Positions 25,070-36,464 of a stretch of 64,000 nt of DNA are shown piece by piece. The notes under the pieces are model-generated. The model ran no database searches. It was not told the origin of the DNA and worked only from the letters and a program-made list of their open reading frames with translations. The DNA comes from Medicago truncatula. Taxonomy: Eukaryota; Streptophyta; Magnoliopsida; Fabales; Fabaceae. Both the position numbers and the translations under genes were made by a program. The stretch lies in assembly GCF_003473485.1 (NCBI RefSeq), contig NC_053044.1, positions 24,921,591 to 24,985,590 on the forward strand. The letters are read 5' to 3'. Each line of letters starts with the position of its first letter. Position 1 is the first letter of the stretch.

Positions 25070-28000
25070 ATGAGTGTGATTCCAAAGGAATCAATTGAAG
25101 TAATTGCACAAACCCTTGGCATCAACAATTTATCTTCCGATGTTGCCCTTGCTCTTTCACCCGATCTTGAATATCGCATTCGTGAAATTATGCAGGTAGC
25201 TATTTATTAATTCTTTTTTCTTATACCCTTTTTCCCCAATTTTCAATTTAAATCAATTTAAACCCTTTTTTATTTTTTTTTATTTTTCAGGAATCAATTA
25301 AATGTATGCGCCATTCTATGAGAACTTTTCTTACTACTGATGATTTTGATACTGCACTTGCATTGAGGAATTTAGAGGTAACTTTGCTTTGCTTGTAACA
25401 CGGACACGGACACTGACACGCCGACACCGATAATAATTTGAGAATATCTCATAATTCAGTGTAATTTATATGTGGTGGTGTTGTGTTGACACAATGTCCT
25501 GTGTCCGACACCGGGACACGTCTAATCCGATGAGTGTCTGTGTTTTGCTTTACTTCAGGGTTTTAAGGACCTGTTTGGATTGACTTGTTTTTAAGCTTAT
25601 GCAAATAATAAGCTTTTATATTATTCATAAGTTGTTTTAATGAAGATACAATTTTCGTTAGTGAGAACTTATGACTTAACATAAAAAATTACTTTTTTGC
25701 ATAAGCTATTTTTCATAAACTCAAAAGATTATATTTTTTGCATAAGCCAATCCAAATGAGACCTAAATAGCAGTTGCTGTAAATTGCTGCCGTTGTAGCC
25801 GCGGTCGGTTTGTAGTTTTGGCGAGATGAATAATTGTTATGTCGTGCCCGAGATTGTGGTTGTGGAGGACCCTGGTTTACTTTTCATGTGTTTGCCTGAC
25901 TTTTTATTTGATAGGATTGGTTTTCAAAGTGCTATAAATTTTATGTTTGTTGAAAATGTTATAATTACTTTTCTTGTATTCGTTTTTGCGGTCAGGGACT
26001 AAAAGCAACAATTTTTAAATTTACACCTATCTTTTATCTTCTTTTTTTCATAGATAAATGTTAGTAAATTAGTGGTTATGTTAGGGTCCGTTTGGGGTGG
26101 TTTTCTGTTTTGAAATTTTCAAAACCAAAACCAATTCTATTATTGAAATCTTCTCATCACCTCCGCACCAAGAGCGAATCAACGATGAATAAATAAAAAC
26201 CATATCAACGTCTGACAAAAACTGGGCCTTACAATGAAATGAACTCTCATAACTTATCGTTACTTGCTGCAATTAAGAGAACAGTGCCGGTTGCAACATG
26301 GTGATGGAGTGGTGGGTCGTATGGCAGCAATGTGGCGGTGCACGATGGGGTACAAGGCATCAACAAGTTACCGGGTGCTGCTATGTTAAGCACTATTTGG
26401 AGCAGCAGTGGCACCTGTGTTCTGGTGGTGAAGGGGTGGACGATGTTCATTTAAGAGGAAGGTGTTAAAGGGGTGTGCAAGACGGAGGCAGTGTCTTGCA
26501 TGCGGAACTGGTGTGGAGGTTGGTCGTGAAGGTGGACGATGTTCAGAGAAGAGGAAGAACGTGTTCAGGAAGATGAAGGAGCAGCACGCAAAAGGTCACG
26601 AGAAGTGAAACTAGAAACCAACAACCCAAAACAGAAAACCTATTTTTTTGGTTTAGTTTTAGCGAAAAACTGTGTTTAAATTAATTAAAAATCGAAATAA
26701 ACCCAATTTTTACCTGAACAGATTTTGGTTTTGAAATTGATTTTCAAAACCAAAAACTAACAACCACCCCGAATGGGCCCTTAATTTCTGTTTGAGCTAA
26801 CTCCTGTTTTAGTTTTGATTGTATTGTTTGGGTTTCCATTTGTCTTTATGTATACACATTGTTTATTACAGAATAGAACACTATGACATTTGGTCCATGT
26901 AGTGATCACACCTAGTTGGATAAAGCTTAGTTTTTTTCTTTTTGAGAGGGGATAAAGCTTAGTTGTTGTTGTTGATTTATTGTTGCTGTTTTCTTTTTTC
27001 TTATGTTTGTATTTATGTATCAGCCGATATATGGTTTCGCCTCTAACGATCCTCCTCGGTTCAAAAAAGCTGCTGGACACAATGATTTGTTCTACATTGA
27101 TGATAAGGATGTGGATATTAAAGATGTAAGCTTTTTGTAGGTACTTCTAGACTTTTTTGTTTGAACTGAAGTAGTTGAAGAATTGCTTCCTGAATCCTGA
27201 TATGATATTCTTCCTATTTTTCTTGATTCGAATAGTTGGTTGAAGCAGATTTACCGAAAGCACCCCTTGATACATCAATTACCAGTCACTGGTTGGCTAT
27301 TGAAGGTGTGCAACCTGCAATTCCCGAAAATGCTCCACCTGAAGGTAATTATTTAGATTTGAGTGCCCCTTAGTATATTAGATTCACTAAACATTATTGG
27401 GTAGTTCATATTACCATTACTAATTTCTTCTTATTTAACCTACCTATTATAGTATTGAAGATTAGAACTAGTGTGAATTTTGTATTTCGTTATCGGCATG
27501 ATTTCACTCCGTTTTATTTTGTTCAGTTACTATGAGGTATATGAATAGAAAGTAATTTTCCAACCATTTGACAATTTTACTTGCATTATGTTACTTGCAG
27601 CTTCCACTGAGATAAAAAATTCTGAATATAAAGAAGATAGGCTTCCTGTGGATATCAAATTACCTGTTAAACATGTAATAACGACGGAGCTTCAGGTATA
27701 CACTTTATATGAAATGTACTGTTTTAAAGTAATTTCTTATTTACTGATCAACATTAATGAGCTTTGTTTCATCTACAGCTTTACTACGAAAAAATAATTG
27801 AGCTGATTTTGAATAAATCTGGCTCCATTCTTTTTAGAAGAGCGTTGGTTACCTTGGCAACTGACTCAGGACTCCATCCTTTAGTTCCTTATTTCACACG
27901 CTTTGTTGCTGATGAGGTATTGACAGGTTTATATCTATTACGTTTTTTGGTTAAGTTTCTTATATATAGTGCGAAATATACTTTTTAAGTACTCATTTTT

Positions 28001-30147
28001 ATCTTTTTCCCCTTACCATATCAGGTGGCACGGAATTTAAATAATTTAAACATCTTATTTGCCTTGATGCGCCTTGTGCGGAGCCTTTTGCAAAATCCTC
28101 ACATACACATAGAACTTTATGTAAGTACGGTGTTTGTCTTTGCATCTAAACTTTCATCAAATTCGTATGATTATTTCCTTCTATGATAATGCTGATGAGG
28201 TTGCAAGGTTGATCATTGGTATGTTATACATATGTCTTCTGAATTTCAGTTTCTAACCAATTTTTTGTCAAATTCCATCAGTTACACCAATTGATGCCGC
28301 CTATCATTACTTGCATTGTTGCAAAAAGGATTGGAAACAGACTGTCTGATAATCACTGGGAGCTTAGGGATTTCAGTGCTAATCTTGTTGCTTTGATATG
28401 CAAAAGGTTTGGCCTTCTTTCAATAGATGATAAGAGTATAAATTATAGCAAAGCTCATTCAATTATAATTTAACTTGATAGTCCGAAGAAGATAAATGAG
28501 AAGGTCCACTTTTACTGATGTGCAATCTGGTTCCATGTTAAATGCTCACTGTTGAGGCTGTTACTTGTGTGTGTGTGTGTGTGGGTAATATTAAATATAT
28601 CAAAGTTAAAACTATAGAAGAATAAGAAATTATAAGGTTGTATGCATTATTTATATTGAGTTTTTATGTTCGTAGTCTGAATTTTACAGATTTGGGCATA
28701 TGTATCACAATCTTCAGCCACGTGTGACAAAGACGTTTCTTCACACTTTCTTGGACCCTACAAAAGCTCTGCCTCAACATTATGGTGCAATCAAAGGAAT
28801 AGCAGCTCTTGGATCAAGACTGGTATGTATCTTCTAGCCTTTGTATTTTAATATTAGCAGAGTGGATTGGTAGATAACGGCCCGGGGTTGTAAAACTGGT
28901 CTCATTAGTTATGTGATGCTCTCTTGACGACAATAACTCAATGAAGATAGCTATGATTAATTTTTTCTTGGATGTGGTATTTATAGTGCTCATTCATTTG
29001 CATAGGTTCGTTTGCTTATACTTCCAAATCTGGAGCCATATTTGCATCTCCTTGAGCCCGAAAAGCAGCTTGAGAAGCAAAAAAATGAAATAAAAAGGCA
29101 AGAAGCATGGCAAGTATACGGAGCCTTGCTGGTGAGTTGTAATTTTTGTCATTGACTTTAATATTGACACAATCCAAAAAGAAAATACACTGTTATCCAA
29201 TCATGTGTTGTCAAATTCAATTAAACATGTTGTCAATTGTCATTGAATGATGTGGCAACGTACCTAGTTTCGATTATGCATGAATTATTTGTTTTTTTTC
29301 ATTTTCTGAACATCTTTTTACCTAATTACTGAAGTCATAAACCTTTCAGTGTGCAGTAGGCCAAAATATGCATGAAAAGGTCAAGAGATTTAGTAGTTTG
29401 CTTTCTCCTCAAAGTCGTGCTACTTCAAGTGGCAATGGAAAAGCCATGATTGCAATGCCAGGTATGACTTAATTTTGATGCATAATGAATTGTGTTGTCT
29501 TTGAAGCAATACCCCTTAAAAAAATGGAATGCAAACTAAAATGGTTAAAAGTGCTAATGGAAAACATTTTCGATAAAACAAGAATGACCAAATCTTTACA
29601 TTTTAAAACCAATATATATATTTTAACACATGAATAACTAAACCAGATTTCAAACAATACTGACTAAAATTTACATTTTAAGGCCAAATCAGTGTAGAAT
29701 TGCAAACTAAACTACTAGTAAAATTGAGAGTTTACCAAATTTTATCAGCTTACTTGAAATCGTAAAAGTTTATATAAACGAGTTTACATGCTAGTTCACT
29801 CATTTTTGTGACCGAGACATTTACGAGTTAACTCAATAGATTGACAACCTTAATTTGCAACAGGTGTTAGTGGGGTTGTGGCACCAATGAATTCCATGTC
29901 AGTTGACAACATGCAAGGGTCAACAAGTGGATTTCCCACCATGATGGGAGTTTCTAATTCAAGTGTCGGCATGTCATCATCAATGGGTCGTCAATTATCC
30001 AACGAAAACAACACTTCCTCTTCCATTCTAGCTCAGGCTTGGAAGGATGACATAGATGCAGGACAATTGCTACCTCCAGTGTTTGAATTATTTGGCGAAA
30101 GTTTGTTATCATTTATACCAAAACCTCAAGCATTTATATTTTTGTAA
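25070..30147 (+). CDS. TAF6: TFIID subunit TAF6-like protein, 12 exons
   Basis: TAF6 pairs with TAF9 through a histone fold inside TFIID (and SAGA-type complexes) and acts in the nucleus in RNA polymerase II initiation. Exons: 25070-25195, 25291-25377, 27024-27125, 27236-27344, 27601-27695, 27779-27916, 28025-28120, 28282-28406, 28690-28822, 29006-29131, 29350-29461, 29864-30147. All introns are GT-AG and phases agree, giving 510 residues, close to plant TAF6 proteins (~500-550). Residues ~1-70 (MSVIPKESIEVIAQTLGINN, LSPDLEYRIREIMQ) are the histone fold. Residues ~160-385 are the HEAT-repeat TAF6C region (LYYEKIIELIL, WELRDFSANLVALICKRFG, LPNLEPYLHLLEPE). A Ser/Met-rich linker precedes the conserved tail FGESLLSFIPKP. 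Intron 2 (1646 bp) carries two DNA elements. TAF6 and TAF6b paralogs cannot be told apart here. Confidence 0.93.
25567..25763. mobile_element. Tourist-like MITE in TAF6 intron 2
   Basis: The terminal inverted repeats are GGACCTGTTTGGATTG on the left and CAATCCAAATGAGACC on the right. A TAA trinucleotide flanks both sides (25564-25566 and 25764-25766), the 3-bp target duplication expected of PIF/Harbinger-type elements. Length 197 bp, non-coding. Confidence 0.85.
26084..26780. mobile_element. PIF/Harbinger-like non-autonomous element in TAF6 intron 2
   Basis: The ends are GGGTCCGTTTGGGGTGG and CCACCCCGAATGGGCCC, followed inward by a matching AAAACCAAAA tract. TTA is duplicated at 26081-26083 and 26781-26783. 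The 697-bp interior has higher GC than its surroundings and short open stretches but no transposase domain that I recognise. Confidence 0.85.
28566..28584. repeat. (GT)n microsatellite in a TAF6 intron
   Basis: About nine GT units within intron 8 of the TAF6 gene. Confidence 0.85.
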
Positions 30148-30539
30148 AACATAGCTGTAGTATTTTTATTTCTGCATATGAAAGTGCATGTAACTCGGTC
30201 ATTGTTTATGTTAGAAGTTAGTATAGAAATTTAACCTGTCTTTTATTCTCTTCTAACATTCATAACGTTGAACTTTTTGTCTCAGACATGATTTATTTAG
30301 CATAAGGTATATTGTTTTTTGATTATTTTAATAATGTAAATTCAAAAGCCTTGATTTTAATTAAAAACCGTACAAACAAGAGCTTTTCATTTTTCTTTGC
30401 TGCAAAAAAGTACATCACTTGTTTTTCAACAAACAAAACAACCGAAGAAAACTTAAAAACGGAAAGGTCTCACTTTCTTTGGTGATTATTCATTAAAACT
30501 AGATTCAACAATAATATAATATCCAACATAGCCTTGCTG

Positions 30540-30870
30540 TAAACATACTTGAAATTAGTTTACCTAAATATATTTGAACTAAATTTGCATAAATGTACTT
30601 GAATCGTGTTTGCGTGCGAAAACAATACTTAAATTAAGTTTACATAAAACATACCTGAACTAAAGTTTGTGTGAGTGGACTTGAACTGAGTTTACATAAA
30701 CATACTTGAACTTAATTTTTGTAATTGTATTTCAACTATGTTTGGATAAGATTTGAAAATTCAGAGTCTACACGAGTTTAAGTAAAAACATAACTGAACT
30801 GAGTTTTTTGTAGAAAAGTTTTTTTGTAAACGTACTTAAACTGAATTTGTGTAAAAATTGCAGAAAACGA
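30540..30870. repeat. Degenerate minisatellite downstream of TAF6
   Basis: A unit of roughly 30-35 bases, close to ACTTGAACTNAGTTTACATA, recurs about eight to ten times with substitutions and small length changes. It is non-coding and lies 0.4-0.7 kb after the TAF6 stop codon. Confidence 0.7.
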
Positions 30871-31391
30871 AACACTCTACTTTCTTACTCGAAATTGAAG
30901 AATAAACATAATCACTTATAATCAACAAAATGAAGTATACATTCATAAATGGAACTCAAATCTTGTAAAAAAAAAAAAGAATGCCAATAAAACTTGGTTG
31001 AGGTTTTAATTTTGTGATATTTGAGAAAACTTGGTTGCACAGATGAAGTGAAATGACTACGAAGTAAAGAGATGAAGGAAGTGCAATGGAAGAGAAGATA
31101 AATGGTTCACGAGAGGACATAAGACCAAATACAATGGTTGTGTTGAATGACAATTTCAACACTTAGTAATTGTACAATGGGGAGTTGAAATTTGTTGAGA
31201 AATGATGTGGAAGATAGAGGTGATGAAAACTCTCAACATGTTGAAATTTAATCTGAAAAGTGGAGTATAATTGAATTTTTGAAACTGTTACTAAAAAAAT
31301 CTTAAAATTACTTCAAATTTTAAAGCGAATCGTTCAATTCAAATCCCATATTTTTTTTCTCATATGTTTCTTCCATTAAATTTTAATTATT

Positions 31392-31395
<4 letters not shown>
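30871..31395. other. Intergenic DNA, no gene recognised
   Basis: AT-rich. A short - strand open stretch (30956-31162) has no domain. The end is a (TA)n tract starting at about 31394. Confidence 0.5.
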
Positions 31396-31423
<28 letters not shown>

Positions 31424-31427
<4 letters not shown>

Positions 31428-32243
31428 CAGGATCCGTTGACACCAGGTGTCAACGGTTATATTGACATCAAATCTCATCCATTGAATTAATTGATCTAAT
31501 GGTATGTATTTATTCCCTAAATCACTAACATGAGGTGACCCGCACACTAATTATGCTCACCTCATCTTTAATGCTTTCAAGAATGAACATGTTCGTTTTC
31601 CCCACCGATCTCAGGAATGGCAGCAATTCAATTTAATGGTTTTTCATTTACCAAAAGCATAAAATTTGTTATACTCCCAACAATCTCAAATTTCAACTTT
31701 AACCAAAACCAATTCATTTGGAGCGAAGGATATTACCTGGTGACATTTTAATTAACTTTGCAATCATGGTTAAAAACCTATAATTATAACAAATGGATTG
31801 AAGTATGTCTCAATCTCCTCATCCAATTATTTCTCCCAATGGCGTTGAACCTTCATGATTGCTTTGATATAATTAAGCATCCTATAAACATCAGTATTTT
31901 CTTGCAAAATTTAAGGAGCTTTTTCGGCTGATGCATTAGAAATTTGATGAAATTTAAAATTCAAGAATCATGAAATTTCTACCTCCAACAATGGTAAATG
32001 ATAGAAACACCATGGATGATAGAAGGAAGAAACGGACAAAAAAAAATGAGGTTTTAGGGAAGAATGTGAATGAGATTGATGAGAGAGAATATAATAAATA
32101 GTCTTAAAAGTGAGATATAAAATATTGAATGTCCACATTAAGATTTTGATGAATCATTATTGACCATTAGATTAAGAGAAATGAACGCTTAAGATTTGGT
32201 GTCAACGAATCCGTTGACACCTGGTGTCAACGGATCCTGTCTC
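31424..32243. mobile_element. MITE-like element with GAGACAGGATCC ends in a TA tract
   Basis: The terminal inverted repeats begin GAGACAGGATCCGTTGACAC and are near-perfect for ~32 bases. Within each arm GTTGACACC-AGGTGTCAAC is itself a palindrome, so each end can form a hairpin. (TA)n runs to its left (31394-31423) and right (32244-32257). The 820-bp interior is non-coding. Confidence 0.85.
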
Positions 32244-32257
32244 ATATATATATATAT

Positions 32258-32550
32258 GGGGTTTGCTAGAACACACCCACTAGTTTTTATGTGGGAGTGT
32301 TTTAGCAAAGCTACACCTTAAGGTGTATTTAACCACTTTTTAGTTATTTACTTGCTAAAATACTCCTTCTAAAAAATAAGTGGGTGTATTCTAGCAAATG
32401 CCTGTAGGATTTGCTAGAACACACCCACTTGCTTTTTTTATAAGGTGTGTTATAGCAACATACACCTTAAGGTGTATTTATTAACTTTTTAATTATAACT
32501 TGCTAAAACACTCCCACATAAAAATTAGTGGGTGTGTTCTAGCAAATCCC
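32258..32550. mobile_element. Pair of head-to-tail MITEs sharing TIRs
   Basis: The inverted repeat GTTTGCTAGAACACACCCAC and its complement occur four times. Two elements of ~143 bp, about 32258-32400 and 32407-32550, each have both ends and a central ACACCTTAAGGTGTATTTA block. TA tracts border the pair. Confidence 0.8.
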
Positions 32551-32568
32551 TATATATATATATATATA

Positions 32569-33951
32569 GGCTTAATTGATCTGCCGGTCCCATAACTTAT
32601 TTCTTTTATTCAATTTGGTCTCATAAGTCTTAACTTTCTCAAACATGTCCCTTAACTTATTTCTTTTATTCAATTTGATTCAATTTTGATAATTTTAATC
32701 TCCTAAAAAAGTAGACTGTTAGATTACGAAGGTCTATCTCATTTTATAATGTATCACCAACACCTAATTTATTTACCTTCTTCTTTTTCTTCCTTCATTT
32801 TCATCACCATTCAACCTTCATCAATAAAACCCAGGAAAAAAGATAAACCTACTATTTAGTCACTACACCACCATCATTATCATCTTCATCTATCATCATC
32901 AACACCCTGCAATCACTCCATCATAATCATCCCAAACAAGCATTTCACAAACACAGTAGCAAGAACTTCTTAACTTCAACAACCATGGCAGCATCTACTC
33001 TCGTTTGAGAATTTTATAATTTTCTGATGAATATGTTGTATTTTGTTAGCATAAAACCCCTATTGATTTTGATTCCCATTATTCATTCAAGAGCAAATGA
33101 AATTCGAAATTTTGATGGAGTTATCTAAATCATTAAGCCATGAATCTATTCCTTAAAATTTCCCTATGTATCGCCACATGTACACCGAGAACGATTTGGG
33201 TTAAATGCTGCTAGAAAGAATCTGTTTTCCTTTAACCCAAATGTATAATTTGGGTAAAGAAGACACATTTCAAAATTTTGTTGATAAATCATAATTTGAA
33301 GGGCTTTTTCTCGATTGATGAATTTCAAACCAAACCCATATTAAATCATCATTATCGGTCATTTACGATGACCCAGGGATATAAATTGAACAAATCTCTC
33401 CCTTTGTTTGTTTGTTTGTTTTGGGTGTGAAATTGAAAACGAAGAAAAGGGAAAAAGATGAAGATTGTTGAGGATTGTTTTTGATGATTTCGTATTGATT
33501 GTTGTTGTTGACTTTTTTTTTTCTGGGTATGATTGATGAGGTGATGAAACTATGATGAAGATGAGGAAGAGATGAGAAAAGAAGATGAAGAAAAAGGGAA
33601 AAAAATTTAGATATTGATGGTTTACGGTAAGAGTTTTTGTTTAAGTTGAATTGAAATGTAAATTTTTGAAAGAAAAAAAGGTGGGATTTTTATTTTATGT
33701 TATAAAGGTGATGAAGGTTGTTGAATGATGATGAAGATGGAGAAGAAGATGAAGAAAGTAAATAAATTAGGTGTTGATGATACACTATAAAATATGGTAG
33801 ACCTTCATAATCCAATGGTCTCATTTTTTAGAGGATTAAAATTATCAAAATTGAATCAAATTGAATAAAAGAAATAAGTTAAGGGACGTGTTTGAGAAAG
33901 TTAGAACTTATGGGACTAAATTGAATAAAAGAAATAAATTAAGGGACCGAC

Positions 33952-33952
<1 letters not shown>
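32569..33952. mobile_element. Non-autonomous DNA element with ~260-bp terminal inverted repeats
   Basis: The left arm (from GGCTTAATTGATCTGCCGGT) and right arm (ending AAGGGACCGACA) are inverted copies over ~260 bases, including TTATTTCTTTTATTCAATTT and CACCTAATTTATTTAC. The last ~12 bases of the left end have no partner on the right, where a TG microsatellite begins, so the right end is eroded. The 1.4-kb interior has no transposase. MULE-like by arm length only; no target duplication was found. Confidence 0.75.
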
Positions 33953-33996
<44 letters not shown>

Positions 33997-34084
33997 GAGA
34001 TAGTTGAAATAATAAACCAAGGGATTCGATATCAAAGAACTTATGGGACTAAATTGAATAAAAGAAATAAATTAAGGGACCGAC

Positions 34085-34116
<32 letters not shown>

Positions 34117-34160
34117 TGAGATAGTTGAAATAATAAACCAAGGGATTCGGTATCAAAGTC
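33905..34160. repeat. Two tandem ~133-bp units each with a (TG)n core
   Basis: The block AACTTATGGGACTAAATTGA ... GGACCGACATATAT, then (TG)n, then TTGAGATAGTTGAAATAATA, is present twice, starting at 33905 and 34038. The TG runs are at about 33957-33994 and 34095-34115. The first half of each unit is the inner end of the preceding element's right arm, so part of that arm was duplicated after insertion. Confidence 0.8.
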
Positions 34161-34682
34161 TACCTCAGATCTCTGATATTGGGTCAAGATCTACGTTATT
34201 CTACGGGAAATGGTCAACGGTTCAAATTTTCAATCGTTGGCACAGAAAACTATGTTATGATCCTAGTTATTCCGGCATCCATGTCCGTTCATGAGTGTGG
34301 ACGGGTATGCATGTGTCAAATTAGTGTTAAAGTGGTAAATAGTCTTTACCTTACAAGTCGATTATGTTTATAGTCTAAAATTCAATTTCTAAGAATATAG
34401 GTGGAAGATTTGGTCCAAATTAGAAGAATATAGTTAGAAGATTGAGGAGTAAAGGGACTGATACATAAAACTTACAATCCTTGTCATCGAGTGAGAAATA
34501 CATTTTGTTATCTTTAAATTTTAGTACATCAAATAACTTTATAAAATTTAATACATCATACATCTTGAATACATAAATAGATAGAAGAGGTAAATACATT
34601 GAAGAAACATTATTCATTTATTTGAGAGGCCAGAGGATGCTTAGTTAAACATTACAAAAGCAAATGGTTCTCAAGAATTTCT
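34161..34682. other. 3' flank of the lipid-transfer gene, no other gene seen
   Basis: Short overlapping open stretches at 34097-34373 arise partly from the microsatellite and carry no domain. The 3' UTR of the - strand lipid-transfer gene should fall in the last ~250 bases. Confidence 0.45.
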
Positions 34683-35245
34683 TCAATTCGCTGCGAAAAA
34701 AAAGAAAAATGAGTCACCAAACAGTATACTACTCCCTCATGCCTTAATTTTGAGCAAAAGTTCACTTGTTTAGATTCATTCAATAACTAATATATTTGGT
34801 TTATGATACAGACCAAATACATTAATTAATGAATAAATCTAAAAAGTAAAGTTTTTGCTCATAATTAAATCGGAGGGAGTACAAAATATGAATATTAAAG
34901 CAATATTTGTATCAATTTATATTCAAGGTTACCTCTACATCCAGGTGGTGTTTTTCTACCACATTTTTTAGGCAAGGCCAAAGCTTTTGTAGGGTTGATT
35001 CCAAGTGCAGGTAGGAGTGACTTGTATCTACAAAGACAAGACAAATCAGCCTTCTTAATAAGTGCACAACATTTTGTAGTTGGTTTTGGAGGGCGTTTCC
35101 CAGTTATTGCATCATGGCATACATCTAGCTTATTTGTGTCAATGCTACATACTATAATAGCATTGGCACCACCAAATAATGCAATAAGCAATGCTACAAA
35201 AACTAGCAAATTCATTACCAAAGCATTGATATTAATCTTTGTCAT
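34683..35245 (-). CDS. DIR1/LTP2-like secreted lipid-transfer protein
   Basis: Small secreted proteins of the eight-cysteine-motif family bind lipids in an alpha-helical cavity; DIR1 members take part in systemic resistance signalling. Exon 1 is 34933-35245, the intron 34691-34932 (GTAACC...TCGCAG, phase 1), and exon 2 adds only Ala-Asn-stop at 34683-34690, giving ~106 residues. Residues ~9-29 form a hydrophobic signal peptide ending GGANA. Cysteines at 33, 43, 59, 60, 70, 72, 95 and 103 give C-x9-C-x15-CC-x9-C-x-C-x22-C-x7-C, the 8CM pattern. A PPKP motif precedes the CC pair, as proline motifs do in DIR1. Stowaway-like MITE in the intron. The exact role is inferred from the family. Confidence 0.88.
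34732..34879. mobile_element. Stowaway-like MITE in the lipid-transfer gene intron
   Basis: CTCCCTCATGCC on the left and CGGAGGGAG on the right are the classic Stowaway/Tc1-mariner style ends. TA flanks both sides (34730-34731, 34880-34881). The 148-bp element folds on itself and fills over half of the 242-bp intron. Confidence 0.85.
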
Positions 35246-35561
35246 AGCTCTAGCTACCTAATCTAGGTTATTAACAAGCTATAATGTTAATTTATATATA
35301 ATGGAGTTTTATTAGACTTTAGGGTTTTGTTGCAAGTTGCAATATTATTTTACATTGCTTCACTTGGTTTTAGGTGTGTTACTTGTAATATTTTTATACT
35401 TAGCTTCACTTGGTTTTAGGTGTGTCATGTGAATTTACTCGATAGGTCACGAGATAGGTTTATACAATGAGATGTTGACCACAATAAAACAAACTTTAAA
35501 CTGGCATGTTTGCTAATAAACAAAAATTGTTCCACTGACTTTGCCAAATGCATGAATCTAA
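35246..35561 (-). promoter_or_regulatory. Upstream region of the lipid-transfer gene
   Basis: On the - strand, TTATATATAAATTAAC (near 35285-35300) is a plausible TATA box ~45-55 bases before the ATG. A ~30-bp phrase around CTTCACTTGGTTTTAGGTGTG occurs twice, near 35358 and 35403. Confidence 0.45.
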
Positions 35562-36126
35562 GAGTGTGTTTGGATGAGGGAATGTCCTAAGGTTATGTAA
35601 TGTTTTGAAGGAATTCAAATATTTGAGATGAATTTCATTGTTTGAATAATAATTTAAACAATTTTTAAAATGATGGAAATTTATGAACTATTTTGTTCAA
35701 GTTAAATTTAGAGAATTTCAAATGACATCTAAAACTTAAGAATTTTAAATTTCTTCATTGTTATAATTTTTTAGATTTTGCATTATGGCTCCTCAAATTT
35801 ATCAAAATTTTCAAATTGACCCTAATGAATTTCCAAAAAATTGCAAATTGATCTCTCAAATTTTTCAAAAATTATAATTTGACCCCTCACAATTTTTAAA
35901 ATTTTCAATTTATAAAAGTTAAAATTGATCCCTAATTTCAATTTTCAAATTTGGCCCAAAAAAATTAAAATTTATAAAAGTTGTTCAAAAATGATGACAA
36001 TGAATTTTATTATTACTCTATCCAAACAAAAAAATTGAAAAATAAAAGTAATTTAATTGAATTATTTAAATTGCCTAGAATTTTAAATTCTCTTAAATTT
36101 ATCAATTACCTCATCCAAACACACTC
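35562..36126. mobile_element. Tourist-like DNA element, TAA target duplication
   Basis: The ends are GAGTGTGTTTGGATGAGG and CCTCATCCAAACACACTC, with TAA at 35559-35561 and 36127-36129. The 565-bp interior contains repeated 'AAATTTATCAAAATTTTCAA'-like AT-rich text and no protein domain. Confidence 0.85.
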
Positions 36127-36464
36127 TAAAATAATTTCTCAATCCATCGCCAATAACGTGGAGTTGACCAGAAGCACGTTTTTGACGGTGTATTTGACAA
36201 ATTTAAACATATAGGAGAGTGTAATGAGAACTTATCTGATATTAATTACTATTATTATTTATTATGTTTGGCCGAATTCAATGCCAATGATACTTTCTAT
36301 TAATAAGATTCTCAAAACCGTATCTCATCCAATCTGAGACGCTATACACATGTCATCATGGTTGTCAAACTCGTGAGTAGACTCGTACACGAGTTTAGAA
36401 GGTAAAAATGAATGGAATCATGAATAGAATCGTTTTGGTGGTAGATTTAGGTAAACTCGTGAAT
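36127..36464. other. Intergenic DNA, no gene recognised
   Basis: No coding signal. It contains an inverted ACTCGTACACGAGTTTA-type phrase related to scattered text near 22790 and 29780. Confidence 0.45.

Noticed and set aside
31394..31423. (TA)n tract as a regulatory element
   Set aside because: It is one of several TA runs bordering transposons and has no gene within 1 kb.
34097..34373. Two overlapping + strand readings after the TG microsatellite
   Set aside because: One begins with CVCVCVC from the TG repeat; neither has a domain or splice context.
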